Assembly: GCA_913060695.1 (NCBI GenBank) | Contig: CAJXUA010000019.1 | Location: 1-64,000, forward strand | Reading direction: 5' to 3' | Length of the DNA: 64,000 nucleotides | DNA from: an uncultured Gammaproteobacteria bacterium | GTDB taxonomy: Bacteria; Pseudomonadota; Gammaproteobacteria; Pseudomonadales; Pseudohongiellaceae | Shown here: positions 29,588 to 38,081 of the stretch, in pieces | Layout: the number at the start of each line of letters is the position of its first letter | Numbering within the stretch: the first letter of the stretch is position 1 | Notes under the pieces: model-generated | What the model saw: the letters and a program-made list of their open reading frames with translations, nothing else | Database searches by the model: none | Told to the model about the DNA's origin: nothing | Translations under genes and position numbers: made by a program

Positions 29588-29825
29588 TGCTTTTAAAGTG
29601 CTCGACCATTTGTCGAGATGTGACTTCAATTGCGCCAAAGCCAACGGCCAAGGCTCTCTTGGATTTGCAGATGTCATAGTGCTGACGCCTACCATTTTGA
29701 AAGTGCTTGCGCTTCACACCGATCTGATCTGCCATCGTGTGCAGCTCCTCAAGCGTGTCTGCGGCCATATGACACATAATCATGCGTCCGTATGGGAAAA
29801 TTGATTTGTCGACGTATACGGCCAT
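29577..29825 (-). CDS. DUF4031 family protein
   Basis: An 82-residue protein matching DUF4031: VYVDKSIFPYGRMIMCHMAADT at the start, then ELHTMADQIG, HYDI, KRALAVGFGAIEV. The domain is common in phages and actinobacteria and its function is unknown. The conserved His, Asp and Cys residues suggest a metal or nucleotide site. It is the last gene of the early operon. Its ATG overlaps the previous stop (TGATG). Confidence 0.8.
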   Translation of the reverse strand: MAVYVDKSIFPYGRMIMCHMAADTLEELHTMADQIGVKRKHFQNGRRQHYDICKSKRALAVGFGAIEVTSRQMVEHFKSSPT

Positions 29826-30058
29826 CACGCTGCGCTCGCTCTATTGAATATCTGGCGTTTAGTTCTGAGTACTTTGAAGGTCAGATCGACTTTAATGTGC
29901 ATCTCGAGAGGATCGGAAATGTCGGGCTTTGGAAGCGAAGAATCCAGCATCAAAGCCATATAGCCGATAAAGAGTAAGTCTCGATCCTTGGATCGAATCG
30001 TTGCACCTGGTACGCAGATGAACCATGTGGAAGTAGTGAAATCGAGTTTGGCGTTCAT
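29825..30058 (-). CDS. Small prophage protein of unknown function
   Basis: 77 residues, with no recognised domain. It is coupled on both sides by overlapping stop/start codons (TAATG with the gene before, TGATG with the gene after), which supports it as real. It has a mix of beta-prone and charged segments and no membrane helix. Confidence 0.6.
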   Translation of the reverse strand: MNAKLDFTTSTWFICVPGATIRSKDRDLLFIGYMALMLDSSLPKPDISDPLEMHIKVDLTFKVLRTKRQIFNRASAA

Positions 30059-30366
30059 TAGTTGCTCCGACTTCTGAGCTTGAAAACAGTGATAATTCTG
30101 GCTGGATGCGCCATCACGAAAACGATGCCGTCGCGGGTCTTTCGATACCAGTATTCTTGATTAGCCGGTGTAGCCAGATGCGAGTGACCAGGACAGAATT
30201 TGCGCAGCAACTTGAAGTCGTTGCGGGTGAGTCGCAAGCTGGCTTGGTCGAAGACCTGTTCGATCTCGCGACCAGGGAATCTCCTGGTGAAACGTGCTCT
30301 GGCATGGTGAGTGACTCTCAAGCCAGATCGGCTAGACTCACATTTTTTGGAATCGACTGCGCTCAT
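30058..30366 (-). CDS. Small prophage protein, DUF4258/RelE-fold-like
   Basis: About 102 residues from the ATG at 30366, which overlaps the preceding stop (TGATG); the open frame to 30483 is rejected. The pattern H-A-RxR..R, then EIEQVFDQA, YWYRKTRDGIVFVM and IITVFKL resembles the small DUF4258/RelE-like fold. Toxin activity is not implied, because no antitoxin-like partner was identified with confidence. Confidence 0.6.
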   Translation of the reverse strand: MSAVDSKKCESSRSGLRVTHHARARFTRRFPGREIEQVFDQASLRLTRNDFKLLRKFCPGHSHLATPANQEYWYRKTRDGIVFVMAHPARIITVFKLRSRSN

Positions 30367-30590
30367 GCGGTCGCCTGCTTTGGTGCCAAGCGATAATAGA
30401 AATACTTTTTGCGCCAATGGCCATCGATTTCGATTCCATTGATTGGGTCGCGCAACTCGGCTATGGCGCTGTTCACAGCACAAACCTTTGCACCATGGAC
30501 GATCTCACGCGTCGAATGCCATGCTCCATCCGAGAGGAAATTTACTACTCGCTGTAGCCTTTCTGAATTTGCTAGTTTTGCAGCTCTCAT
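30363..30590 (-). CDS. Small winged-helix-like prophage protein
   Basis: 75 residues with a strong AAGGAG ribosome site 7 bases before the ATG. The pattern LQRVVNFLSDGAWHSTREIVHGAKVCAVNSAIAELRD is that of a winged-helix DNA-binding domain, with RKKYFYYRL as the wing strand. It could regulate left-end genes; no target is visible. It overlaps the next gene by 4 bases. Confidence 0.65.
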   Translation of the reverse strand: MRAAKLANSERLQRVVNFLSDGAWHSTREIVHGAKVCAVNSAIAELRDPINGIEIDGHWRKKYFYYRLAPKQATA

Positions 30591-30642
30591 GACGCACTCC
30601 TTCGTGAAAGTGTTGGTGCCAAGTTACGAGTGATGATCAGTT

Positions 30643-31005
30643 TCAAGTCAGATCATCGAATAGTTTGTGCTGCCTCTTTTCCCGCTCTGATACGCGCATC
30701 GCCTTGACGATCCGGTAGATCACCGACACCGTCAGTCCATATTGCTTTGCAAGTTGGAAGTGATTTGCGCCGTTGAACTTGCCGTAGATTTCGAGATTGC
30801 GCTCCGACATCTGCGCGGCGTCGGCTTTGCGAAAATACACTTGCTGACCGCCCCATGATTCCCTAGCATCTGCTACGATCTGGCAGGCGATATCGTGGGC
30901 TTGTTGTTCGTCCACTCCTCCCTCGGCGAGCACGCGCAGCGCGATCTGCTGGAGGTCCAGCAGCACGTCATCGTCAGCGTTTCTCACCAAGTTGTTCATG
31001 GTCAT
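30643..31005 (-). CDS. Mor/C-family transcription activator
   Basis: About 120 residues. The C-terminal half (ERNLEIYGKFNGANHFQLAKQYGLTVSVIYRIVKAMR) is the Mor-family pattern with its helix-turn-helix. The N-terminal half (LLDLQQIALRVLAEGGVDEQQAHDIACQIVADARESWGGQQVYF) matches the Mor dimerisation domain. In Mu, Mor and C activate middle and late promoters. Only one member is seen here. Its ATG overlaps the gemA stop (ATGA). Likely targets are the identical palindromes at 40151 and 46592. Confidence 0.85.
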   Translation of the reverse strand: MTMNNLVRNADDDVLLDLQQIALRVLAEGGVDEQQAHDIACQIVADARESWGGQQVYFRKADAAQMSERNLEIYGKFNGANHFQLAKQYGLTVSVIYRIVKAMRVSEREKRQHKLFDDLT

Positions 31006-31496
31006 TCCCAGTCCGATTCCTCTAATCCCACTCGAAAGCACCATTGCTTAAGTGACTCTATAAGCCTTCCAGCTACGACTTCAGGAAGAAAATCAGGTGC
31101 GCTATACCCCGCGCCTTGGTTGTATTTTTTAGTGGAACTAAGCACCCACGCATTGAGAGCGTCAGTGCCTGGCGAAACGAGATGGCCACCATCACCAAGC
31201 GTTTTCCAAAGAACATGGATCAGGCCAATCTGGCCGGTGGAAGCCATGCCAGGCGCCTTCTCGCGGCGCTTAGGGCGACCGCTGGTGAAACCCTTGCTCT
31301 TGAGATGGCGGATCACTTTGCCGCGCTCTGCGTCGCTCATAGCGCCGATTGCAGTTGAGGTTTTGCCTGTGAGGTTTTTCAGCATCAGCCGGTAGGTGCT
31401 AAGCACACCTAGCGACTCGTTTCCGTCTTCGTCGCTGATGCCAAGCTGCTTGGTCGCGATCTTGATCATAGCGATATTCTTACGCGGATCGGCCAT
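31002..31496 (-). CDS. GemA-like regulatory protein (DUF1018)
   Basis: 164 residues with the DUF1018 pattern: MIKIATKQLGISDEDGNESL..YRLMLKNLTGKTSTAIGAMSDAERGKVIRHLKSKGF. GemA of Mu modulates host DNA supercoiling and gene expression in the early phase. The C-terminal part (LIHVLWKTLGDGG...WVLSSTKKYNQGAGY) is the second half of the family. It lies directly before the Mor-like gene, as gemA and mor do in Mu. Confidence 0.9.
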   Translation of the reverse strand: MADPRKNIAMIKIATKQLGISDEDGNESLGVLSTYRLMLKNLTGKTSTAIGAMSDAERGKVIRHLKSKGFTSGRPKRREKAPGMASTGQIGLIHVLWKTLGDGGHLVSPGTDALNAWVLSSTKKYNQGAGYSAPDFLPEVVAGRLIESLKQWCFRVGLEESDWE

Positions 31497-31770
31497 TGAA
31501 CACCTCAGTGAAAAGTGAATCGAATGACTGACTTGCGCGGAATGGTTGTGTATGCCGTTCGGCTACTAAAATCGCGTTGTACCAAGTGAAACCGTCTCGC
31601 TCGCCAATATTTGAAATACGGACTTGATCAGCGTCAACGTTGAAGTATCGCAGCGCAGCTTTAGCCGCTGCGTCGACTGGGCCCAGCTCACTGGTAACAT
31701 TCACACTCGAGTCCATCACAAGCGCGAAGTGGATGCCGTCGCAATAATTCACTCGGACTTTAATGCTCAC
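31480..31770 (-). CDS. Small early prophage protein
   Basis: About 96 residues from the GTG at 31770, 4-5 bases after a GGAGAG; the frame extending to 31854 overlaps the peptidase-like gene and is rejected. Alternating strands (VRVNYCDGIHFALVMDSS, VRISNIGERDGFTWYNAILV) suggest an alpha/beta fold. No family was recognised. It overlaps the gemA start and the preceding gene's end. Confidence 0.6.
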   Translation of the reverse strand: MSIKVRVNYCDGIHFALVMDSSVNVTSELGPVDAAAKAALRYFNVDADQVRISNIGERDGFTWYNAILVAERHTQPFRASQSFDSLFTEVFNGRSA

Positions 31771-32176
31771 TATTCGCTCTCCAAGTGAGATTGAAACGGG
31801 ATGGATCGAGCGGATATAGCAAAGAGATATCGAGAGGCGCGCGAACTCCCCCACCTTCAGGATGTGGGTCGTGAATTAGCTTCCCGCCCTCCCAAATGGT
31901 CGCGTGCATACGTTCTCTAGGAGAAGTTCCGCTGACTATTAGAAAACCGGGCAAGCTCAACGATAAGTTGCCATTCGAGTCATCTATAACGAGCACGCCA
32001 TAACCATACAAGTACAGCCATTCGCGCACCGCGGCCCACCAGCCATCGGGATCGTCAGTCAATCGAACCTCGAAAAAGTTCGGAACAACTTCGATGGGCA
32101 ATTCCAGAATAGAAGCAAGGCATGCGCTAAAGCAGTTGCCGGTGCCGCCCGTTTGAGTTTGAATCACTGGTTTCAT
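31760..32176 (-). CDS. Thiol-peptidase-like protein (C39-like fold)
   Basis: 138 residues with a papain/C39-like catalytic arrangement: Cys15 in TGGTGNCFSACLASIL, His91 in ERMHATIW and Asp103 in LIHDPHP. The short length and the absence of a signal peptide or transporter nearby argue against bacteriocin processing. Homologous small proteins are known in phages without assigned function. A protease, amidase or inactive scaffold are all possible. Confidence 0.6.
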   Translation of the reverse strand: MKPVIQTQTGGTGNCFSACLASILELPIEVVPNFFEVRLTDDPDGWWAAVREWLYLYGYGVLVIDDSNGNLSLSLPGFLIVSGTSPRERMHATIWEGGKLIHDPHPEGGGVRAPLDISLLYPLDPSRFNLTWRANSEH

Positions 32177-32195
32177 GTTTGTTCCACCTTGGACG

Positions 32196-32549
32196 CTAGG
32201 CGTCCAGCTTTGCCTGAGAGCCGTTGCGCTGTTTTATTGCCTTCACAAACTCTTCTTTAAGGCCAAGTGTATGCATCGCCGCAGTACCTTCTGAGAAGCG
32301 ATACCGCGATCTCAATAGTAAAATTGGGTATGCAACATAGCCGTCGCTGACAATCGGCTTAGCGACGATGTGATTTGGTAGGGAATCGTCCAGGCATAGG
32401 AAAAGATAGTTGCAAAGCAGGTCTTGAGGGTTGCCGGAATTGTCGATCACGAACGCAGTATCGACAACGGGAAACCAATGAGAAGTGGCCGTCAGTGAAG
32501 GATCGGAAAGCCCTGCTTTTATTGCTGCATTTAGCTTTGAAATGTCCAT
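32196..32549 (-). CDS. Early prophage protein of unknown function
   Basis: About 117 residues, with no recognised domain. The start is the ATG at 32549, with a GTG at 32555 as an alternative, both next to the preceding stop. It contains hydrophobic beta-rich stretches (LLCNYLFLCLDD, AYPILLLRSRYRF) and a basic C-terminal end. It lies between the DUF3164 and peptidase-like genes. Confidence 0.6.
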   Translation of the reverse strand: MDISKLNAAIKAGLSDPSLTATSHWFPVVDTAFVIDNSGNPQDLLCNYLFLCLDDSLPNHIVAKPIVSDGYVAYPILLLRSRYRFSEGTAAMHTLGLKEEFVKAIKQRNGSQAKLDA

Positions 32550-32551
32550 AG

Positions 32552-33166
32552 TCACACCGCCGCGATATCGAGTGGAATTTGACGATAGTTCTCTGTGTCT
32601 TTAATCCGTTCATAGACTCGGATGTACGACTTACTGCCCACTACCTGTAGCGCATCACCAATCGCTTCCATTGCTTTAATCCAGCGCGGGTCATCGATGT
32701 CGTGGCGACGAAGAGCAAGGATTCTGGCAGTGCGAAGCTCGCCGTTTCGATCTGCTCGGAACGCATCGTCGATCATTACCATCAAGCCTTTGTGCGCACC
32801 TTGACTCCAGTCCTTGAGGCATTCATCGATCAGTTGCTTGGCAGCCTGTAAGCGTTCATCGAACACGATGTTGTCTTGATTGGCTCGCAGTACTTTGAAT
32901 CGACCATCGAACGAGAGCAGGCTCACGTTGCCTTTGATACCGCCAAGCGAGACGTTGTATTGCTCCGCCGAAAGTTCGACAAACGCGGCGATATCGGCTT
33001 GGCATTGCTCTTTCACGTTGGCTAGCAATTCACTGACATTTCTCGCTTTGGCAACAATCTCGTTGACCAAGGAATCTCTGGCTAAATCGATTGGCTTGAT
33101 GGTATCCACTGGCACAAATCGGTTTCGTGCATCGCGCTTAAATCCATCTGGAACATTGTCATTCAT
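32552..33166 (-). CDS. DUF3164 family protein
   Basis: 204 residues matching DUF3164, a family found in the early region of Mu-like phages: FKRDARNRFVPVDTIKPIDLARD, LLSFDGRFKVLRANQDNIVFDERLQAAKQLIDECL, and a C-terminal part ending SKSYIRVYERIKDTENYRQIPLDIA. Its function is not established; it is expressed with the transposition genes. A GGAGAAAG ribosome site precedes the ATG. Confidence 0.85.
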   Translation of the reverse strand: MNDNVPDGFKRDARNRFVPVDTIKPIDLARDSLVNEIVAKARNVSELLANVKEQCQADIAAFVELSAEQYNVSLGGIKGNVSLLSFDGRFKVLRANQDNIVFDERLQAAKQLIDECLKDWSQGAHKGLMVMIDDAFRADRNGELRTARILALRRHDIDDPRWIKAMEAIGDALQVVGSKSYIRVYERIKDTENYRQIPLDIAAV

Positions 33167-33193
33167 GGTCTTTCTCCTTAACGGGTTGAGGGA

Positions 33194-33634
33194 TTAGCTG
33201 ATCGACATTGCGGTGGAGCTGCTGTTGCTGACCGTCTGATACTTGTTGGCAAGGCGATTGCGAGCACGCTTCTTGGCGGCCTCTTCTTCAATCGCCTGTA
33301 ACTCTTCTCGGACCAGCCGATCGCGCACAGAAGCTTGAGCTGGTAATAGCGGCAGAATGTCCAGATCGCTCTCGCTGGCTTTCCACAGCAAGGCGTTTGC
33401 GTAGCCGCGAGGATTGGTCATGAACACATCGAAAGAGACGCTGTGAAGTACCGCATTCCCGATGTAAACCTCTGCCCAGTGCTGCACGCTGGCAGCACTG
33501 TGGAAGTCATCGATCAATGGTGCTGTGGCGGTTTCTTGCGAGCCATACACCTGGTGCACATACATCAGATGCACGAACAAATAAGCGGCGGAACCAATAA
33601 TGATGATGGCAAGGGAAAGTGTTTCCACGATCAC
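33194..33634 (-). CDS. Small membrane protein of the transposition operon
   Basis: 146 residues with one N-terminal membrane helix (about 4-26, VETLSLAIIIIGSAAYLFVHL) and a cytoplasmic helical tail rich in Glu/Ala/Lys/Arg. It begins with GTG overlapping the ATPase stop. The role is unknown. Confidence 0.65.
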   Translation of the reverse strand: MIVETLSLAIIIIGSAAYLFVHLMYVHQVYGSQETATAPLIDDFHSAASVQHWAEVYIGNAVLHSVSFDVFMTNPRGYANALLWKASESDLDILPLLPAQASVRDRLVREELQAIEEEAAKKRARNRLANKYQTVSNSSSTAMSIS

Positions 33635-34851
33635 AGCTCCCTGATCAGCTCGGCGCTGATCTTCTCGACACCCAGTTCCACGCAGATGTTCATCGCGGCG
33701 GTGACGGTATTGTTCACGATCAAGGGGTAGGCCATGTTCACTGGTGTGCGCGAGGTACCGCGATGCACAGTCAGGCGAGCACGAATTGCATCAAATGCAT
33801 CGGCCTCAAACACGTCGCTCAGCTCTTTGTTAAGTCGCTTGAACTTGAGTTCGAGATACTTCTCAAGGTTGCCATTGAGCGGCTGCAACTCGATGATCTC
33901 GCAGCGGCGAGACACTTCACGGATCTCTGGGTGGATGTGCTCGTTGAGCGTATTTTTAAGCTCTGGCTGCCCCACCAAGATGATGCTGATCAGTTTTTTG
34001 AAACCGTCTTCTAGCTCCCAAAATCGCTTCATGAATTTGAGCGTGTTGATGGGGATATCGTGTGACTCTTCGATCATGATGCAGTGCGCATTACCCCCGC
34101 GTGAGGACTCTGCCAGTAGCAATTCGATCTGTCGTGCTTTGGCCTCCAGTGATGACTTTGGACGTGCTCCGAGGTCGGCCAAAATGGCATCGCAGATTGA
34201 GGAGGCGTTGATGCGAGCTTTGTCGATGATGCGCGGGAACACGATACGGATGTTAGGGTCTTCGCGGTTGATACGGTCCAGCAGATCGCGTCGAAGAGTA
34301 GTCTTACCTGCACCGGACTCGCCCACCACTGCGATGAATCCACCACGCTTGGCCGTCTGGTACATAGCACCTTTCACATAGGTCTGATCAGGAGACATGA
34401 ACACGTCCTCTGGACCTTGCACATCGTCAGTGAAGGGATCGGTCATTAACTTAAAATGCTGCTTTGCTTTCTGTGTGAGCATGGCGTTCTCCGGGAGTTC
34501 TTCGTGGATTAACTGAGACTTTTTGGTGGACTCTGGTGGTACAAAAGCGCGAGCACGTTGTAGGTGGCCTGCATAGGTCACTGGATCATCTGCATCATCA
34601 AAATCCCAAATCTGAGCGAGACCATCGGTGACACCTCGGCTCGTAAGCGCATCTTGAATAATGCTGCGCAGCTGCGCGGGGTCTTGGTTGCTTGGCCATA
34701 CGTTGTGGTTGATGATCTGCGCCAGCGTGCTGGTGGGCAGTTTGATCTCGCGCGCTAGCTCGGCCTGAGACAGACCGATAGTGAATATCGTGCGTTTAAG
34801 CTTGAGCGCAATGCAGGGGCTGACAAGCTGTGCAGCTTTCGTAGGGGCCAT
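33631..34851 (-). CDS. MuB/TnsC-like AAA+ ATPase, transposition target protein
   Basis: A 406-residue ATPase. An N-terminal helix-turn-helix (TIGLSQAELAREIKLPTSTLAQIINH) of the MuB kind is followed by Walker A GESGAGKTT at 177-185 and Walker B CIMIEE at 258-263. The helical C-terminus is like TnsC/ExeA ATPases. It would polymerise on DNA with ATP, select the target and activate the transposase. It lies 21 bases after the transposase stop, the same pairing as MuA-MuB. Confidence 0.92.
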   Translation of the reverse strand: MAPTKAAQLVSPCIALKLKRTIFTIGLSQAELAREIKLPTSTLAQIINHNVWPSNQDPAQLRSIIQDALTSRGVTDGLAQIWDFDDADDPVTYAGHLQRARAFVPPESTKKSQLIHEELPENAMLTQKAKQHFKLMTDPFTDDVQGPEDVFMSPDQTYVKGAMYQTAKRGGFIAVVGESGAGKTTLRRDLLDRINREDPNIRIVFPRIIDKARINASSICDAILADLGARPKSSLEAKARQIELLLAESSRGGNAHCIMIEESHDIPINTLKFMKRFWELEDGFKKLISIILVGQPELKNTLNEHIHPEIREVSRRCEIIELQPLNGNLEKYLELKFKRLNKELSDVFEADAFDAIRARLTVHRGTSRTPVNMAYPLIVNNTVTAAMNICVELGVEKISAELIREL

Positions 34852-34872
34852 AACTCTCTCCTTTCATGGCGT

Positions 34873-36651
34873 TTACTTGACCAGGGACAACTTCAACTCT
34901 GGTGTTGGGTTTGCAATCAGCTCGACGAGCTGGTCGTACTCTTCAACCGGCACCCCTTTGGGGTAACGGTCACGAATTAGTTGGTTCTCTTGGGAGGTCA
35001 CCGCGCGCCCAATGCTTGAGCGAATGCGTTTGCAGGTCTCGATAATCGAGAGCGGTTTGTTCTCAATGCGGTTGGTGTCAGGCAGATCGATGGTGGTGCC
35101 TGGTCGCTGAATGAACGATGGCTTGTAAACGCCGCCAAGGTGCGAGTGCGCATCCAGCCCACCGAATGGCGCTGCGTTTTTGCGCTTGAGTTTGGCGATC
35201 TCTTCATCGTTGCCGGCATCGGGGAAGGCGTTTCGATCCGCTTCTTTGCGGTTGTAGTCCAGCAGCGTGTCAGGCTTGCTCTTGAACTCTTCACCCCACA
35301 CAGGAGCATCGACGCGGAAGCCGGATAGATCGTCAAACACGATGGGCGAGAGTGTGAAGCTTTGCTTTTCGTCTTTGTAATCGGTGACCGACACCTTGAC
35401 CTGGCATTCGCCATAGACAAGCGGTGCGACCTCCACTGTGGCGCCTGGATACACTTCGGGCAGACCTTGTAAGTCATACGAGAGCGACCGATCAGCCTGC
35501 GGGTGTTTGAACGTGATCGTGAGGCTGGAGCTGACCTTGCGGGTCTCGCTTTTGCGCGTAAGCAGTGAGCGGCATAGTGCGAGATCGGGCAGGATGCGCA
35601 GCTGCTCTTTGCGGATCATCTGCCACAGTGAAAAACGGGCTAGAGGCTGAGCCATGCCTTCGCGGTTTAAGCGCGAATCAAAGTGAGGGATCGCGTCAGC
35701 GTTGTACGCGGTACACCAGCGATCGGCGGCGGCATTAAGCTCCTCTACACTGCTCACTGGCTCGAACCTTAGGCGTGACTCGAAGAACTTCTCCACCAAG
35801 TTGTTGGCGTTCTCGACCTGTCCCTTGGCTCTGGCATTGCCTGCCGTGTGTGGGATGTCATCCACTTCCAGCGCTTCGAGCGCATGTTTGATCGCGGAGC
35901 TAGTGTTGGCGCTGCCTTTGTCCCACACGAGGATCTTGGGAACGCCATGCATTGGCCGTGATTCTTGCTTGGCCCAGCACCAGAGCAGGAACTCATAAAG
36001 ATTGGTCTGCGTCTCACCGGCGCTTTGGTAATAGCGCACTAGGATCGTGCTGGAAAAGTGGTCAGTGAGCACATAACGCCACACGCGAAAGCGCGCATTT
36101 TTCTCGATGTTCTGTGGCTTGTTCTTATAGAACTCGTCATCACCGGCGATGCGTTGTACACAGGGACCTTTGCTGCCGGGAAGGTAATAAAGCACGCAAT
36201 AAGAAGGGTCCACTTGGTGGACATGGTTCGGGTGTAGCGATTTCATCTTGGTGTGCGCTGAGGCACGCTTGAGCTGGTCTACGCCCATCGCGCGGCGACG
36301 CATTAGCCTGGACAAATGTCCGTTGCTCACGTTGATCTCGCGCCCATTAGCGGCCATCAGGCTTCGAGCGTTAGGCATGTCCATCAACGCTTTGCCATTG
36401 GCACGAACCGAGTTGGAGACAGTTGATGCAAGATCTCGAAGCACGTTCTCAGTCACCGTGGTTTTGCCGGCATCGGATCGTTTCTTGCGGCCACTACTCC
36501 AGCCCACTTTTTTCAAAGACTCATACACACGCGCAGCCGACCATCCGAGCGCAGAGGCAATGCGCAGGACTTCCTCGCGCTTGCCCCCATGCGGCATCTC
36601 GTCCAATGTTTTGGCGAGGTTACGGATGATGTCGACGGTGTGCAGTTCCAT
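34873..36651 (-). CDS. DDE-family transposase (Mu A/TnsB class)
   Basis: A 592-residue transposase of the rve superfamily. The catalytic triad is Asp148 (HQVDPS), Asp244 (VWDKGSANTS) and Glu280 (KGQVENANN), with exactly 35 residues between the second Asp and Glu. N-terminal helix-turn-helix modules (about 15-135) would bind the phage ends, and a basic beta-barrel and helical tail follow the core. It carries out replicative transposition of the phage. It is preceded by a DUF3102 gene and followed by the ATPase. Confidence 0.95.
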   Translation of the reverse strand: MELHTVDIIRNLAKTLDEMPHGGKREEVLRIASALGWSAARVYESLKKVGWSSGRKKRSDAGKTTVTENVLRDLASTVSNSVRANGKALMDMPNARSLMAANGREINVSNGHLSRLMRRRAMGVDQLKRASAHTKMKSLHPNHVHQVDPSYCVLYYLPGSKGPCVQRIAGDDEFYKNKPQNIEKNARFRVWRYVLTDHFSSTILVRYYQSAGETQTNLYEFLLWCWAKQESRPMHGVPKILVWDKGSANTSSAIKHALEALEVDDIPHTAGNARAKGQVENANNLVEKFFESRLRFEPVSSVEELNAAADRWCTAYNADAIPHFDSRLNREGMAQPLARFSLWQMIRKEQLRILPDLALCRSLLTRKSETRKVSSSLTITFKHPQADRSLSYDLQGLPEVYPGATVEVAPLVYGECQVKVSVTDYKDEKQSFTLSPIVFDDLSGFRVDAPVWGEEFKSKPDTLLDYNRKEADRNAFPDAGNDEEIAKLKRKNAAPFGGLDAHSHLGGVYKPSFIQRPGTTIDLPDTNRIENKPLSIIETCKRIRSSIGRAVTSQENQLIRDRYPKGVPVEEYDQLVELIANPTPELKLSLVK

Positions 36652-36653
36652 GA

Positions 36654-37631
36654 CTAGTTAGCCGCTCCGAGGTCAGATTGGGATTCCAAATCATTGAGAG
36701 AGACATAAGGGGTGTCGTGGACGCGCAGATAGCCTGATAGGTTGTTATTGAATGAAGCGCTTAGGCTATTGAGGTACTCGAACATCGTTTGAATGTGAGA
36801 GGCGAAAGGCTCGACGATGGCTGCGGACTCTTCCTCGCTCAGGTCGAAGCGCTCCATCTCTTCCAGTATCTGGCTGACTTGAGTGTCCAGATATGAAAGG
36901 TGCATGATTACCTCACCAGACATATTGGTGAGGTTCAGGTTGATCTCGCTGACCACCCCTGCCCAAGTTTTTACACGCTTTGAGCGCTCAAGGAACTCGC
37001 GGTCTAGCTGGTTGATTTTCTGGTCTTTCTTCTCCAGAAGCGTCTCGTGCGCGTCGGCCTCTTCTTTGCGTTTTTCACGCTCTTTGCGCAGCGCGGCTTT
37101 GAGTTCGCGGACTGACATCTTCTCCACATCGTCCAGCTTCAAACCGGCTAAGGTGCCGCCTTCGGCTAGAGCGTCGAGATCATCATCATCCTCAACCATC
37201 AGTTCTAAAAGCTTCGATTTTTCCAAAACGGCCAACGTTGGCCGCTTTGAAAACTTTACTGCTGCCTGCATCATCTTCCGCGCAGCGCGTTCGCCTATAC
37301 CAATGCGCTCGAGTGAATCAGTGAAATTTCCGTGACCTTCGTGCTCCTTAATTACGATCAGTCGCGTACCAGCCTCAAGCATTGCTGTGGCGGACTCTCT
37401 TAAATAGAACTGAGCTTCGTTTTCAAGTCGAGTTCTGTCATAAGGCAGATCCCCACCATATGTCTTATCGACCACAGCGAGGTTTTGTTCGTGCTGAATC
37501 AGCAGTGAGTTTGCATTGGCTTCGGCATCGATCATGTCCTGTGGGGTTTTATTCACAAACTCTGGCCCGATTTTCTCCAGTGGAGTGTTCTTCTGACGTC
37601 CCGCTTTTTTCCTTTCGTTGGCAACTGCCAT
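36654..37631 (-). CDS. DUF3102 family protein
   Basis: 325 residues. The central part (LENEAQFYLRESATAMLEAGTRLIVIKEHEGHGNFTDSLERIGIGERAARKMMQAA) is the DUF3102 pattern, also found in plasmid and phage proteins that resemble RepB/KilA partners. Residues 195-250 form a coiled coil. Its place directly before the transposase suggests a role in transposition or its control, but this is inference. Confidence 0.8.
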   Translation of the reverse strand: MAVANERKKAGRQKNTPLEKIGPEFVNKTPQDMIDAEANANSLLIQHEQNLAVVDKTYGGDLPYDRTRLENEAQFYLRESATAMLEAGTRLIVIKEHEGHGNFTDSLERIGIGERAARKMMQAAVKFSKRPTLAVLEKSKLLELMVEDDDDLDALAEGGTLAGLKLDDVEKMSVRELKAALRKEREKRKEEADAHETLLEKKDQKINQLDREFLERSKRVKTWAGVVSEINLNLTNMSGEVIMHLSYLDTQVSQILEEMERFDLSEEESAAIVEPFASHIQTMFEYLNSLSASFNNNLSGYLRVHDTPYVSLNDLESQSDLGAAN

Positions 37632-37642
37632 GGTCTCTCTCC

Positions 37643-37942
37643 TTACGTTGGACTGCGTGAAAATCGCTGTTCTATCTCAGCGATGTTGGCTTTAACTCGG
37701 GCCATGCTTTCGGTATGTGCCCGTGAAACTTGGATGATCTTTGGTCCTAATCGCCATCTGCCTTGCATGCTAGGAATCTGCTCGACAATGCCGATCTTCT
37801 CTAAGGCTGCGAGATCACGAGTGATGGTGGGTCGTGAGACGCGCATAGCGTCCGCTAGCTCAGAGTTGCGAACTCCCATCACCTCATGCCCAGCCATACA
37901 GAGGATCAGCTGACAGACGCGCTCGTGAATGTTCTCAGCCAT
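37643..37942 (-). CDS. Winged-helix (DeoR/MarR-type) regulator
   Basis: 99 residues from the ATG at 37942, 7 bases after GGAG. The helix-turn-helix is at about 22-60 (MGVRNSELADAMRVSRPTITRDLAALEKIGIVEQ). A longer frame starts at 38002, but it has no ribosome site and overlaps a coupled micro-ORF. It lies just before DUF3102 and may regulate the early operon. Confidence 0.8.
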   Translation of the reverse strand: MAENIHERVCQLILCMAGHEVMGVRNSELADAMRVSRPTITRDLAALEKIGIVEQIPSMQGRWRLGPKIIQVSRAHTESMARVKANIAEIEQRFSRSPT

Positions 37943-38081
37943 TGCGATGCTCCATTGCGCCTGGACGCGGGTATTGGTGACGACGGTGTGGGTAGTGGCC
38001 ATAGATCATCTGGCCGCTGCTCAGTTTGCGACCGTAAGTACCTCGGGCCTTGCTGCATTTAGGTAGTGATCGTCGCTTCAT
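37935..38081 (-). CDS. Micro-ORF of 48 residues, basic
   Basis: A 48-residue frame (MKRRSLPKCSKARGTY...) starting with ATGA overlap at the stop of the CII-like gene and ending across the ATG of the winged-helix gene. Such linked overlaps are typical of phage early operons. It is strongly basic (Arg/Lys/His). The alternative is that these codons are the 5' extension of the winged-helix gene in another frame; only expression data could decide. Confidence 0.45.
   Translation of the reverse strand: MKRRSLPKCSKARGTYGRKLSSGQMIYGHYPHRRHQYPRPGAMEHRNG

Noticed and set aside
33734-34381. 215-codon plus-strand frame opposite the MuB-like ATPase
   Set aside because: Antisense shadow with Ser/Arg-rich composition; the minus-strand gene has clear Walker motifs.
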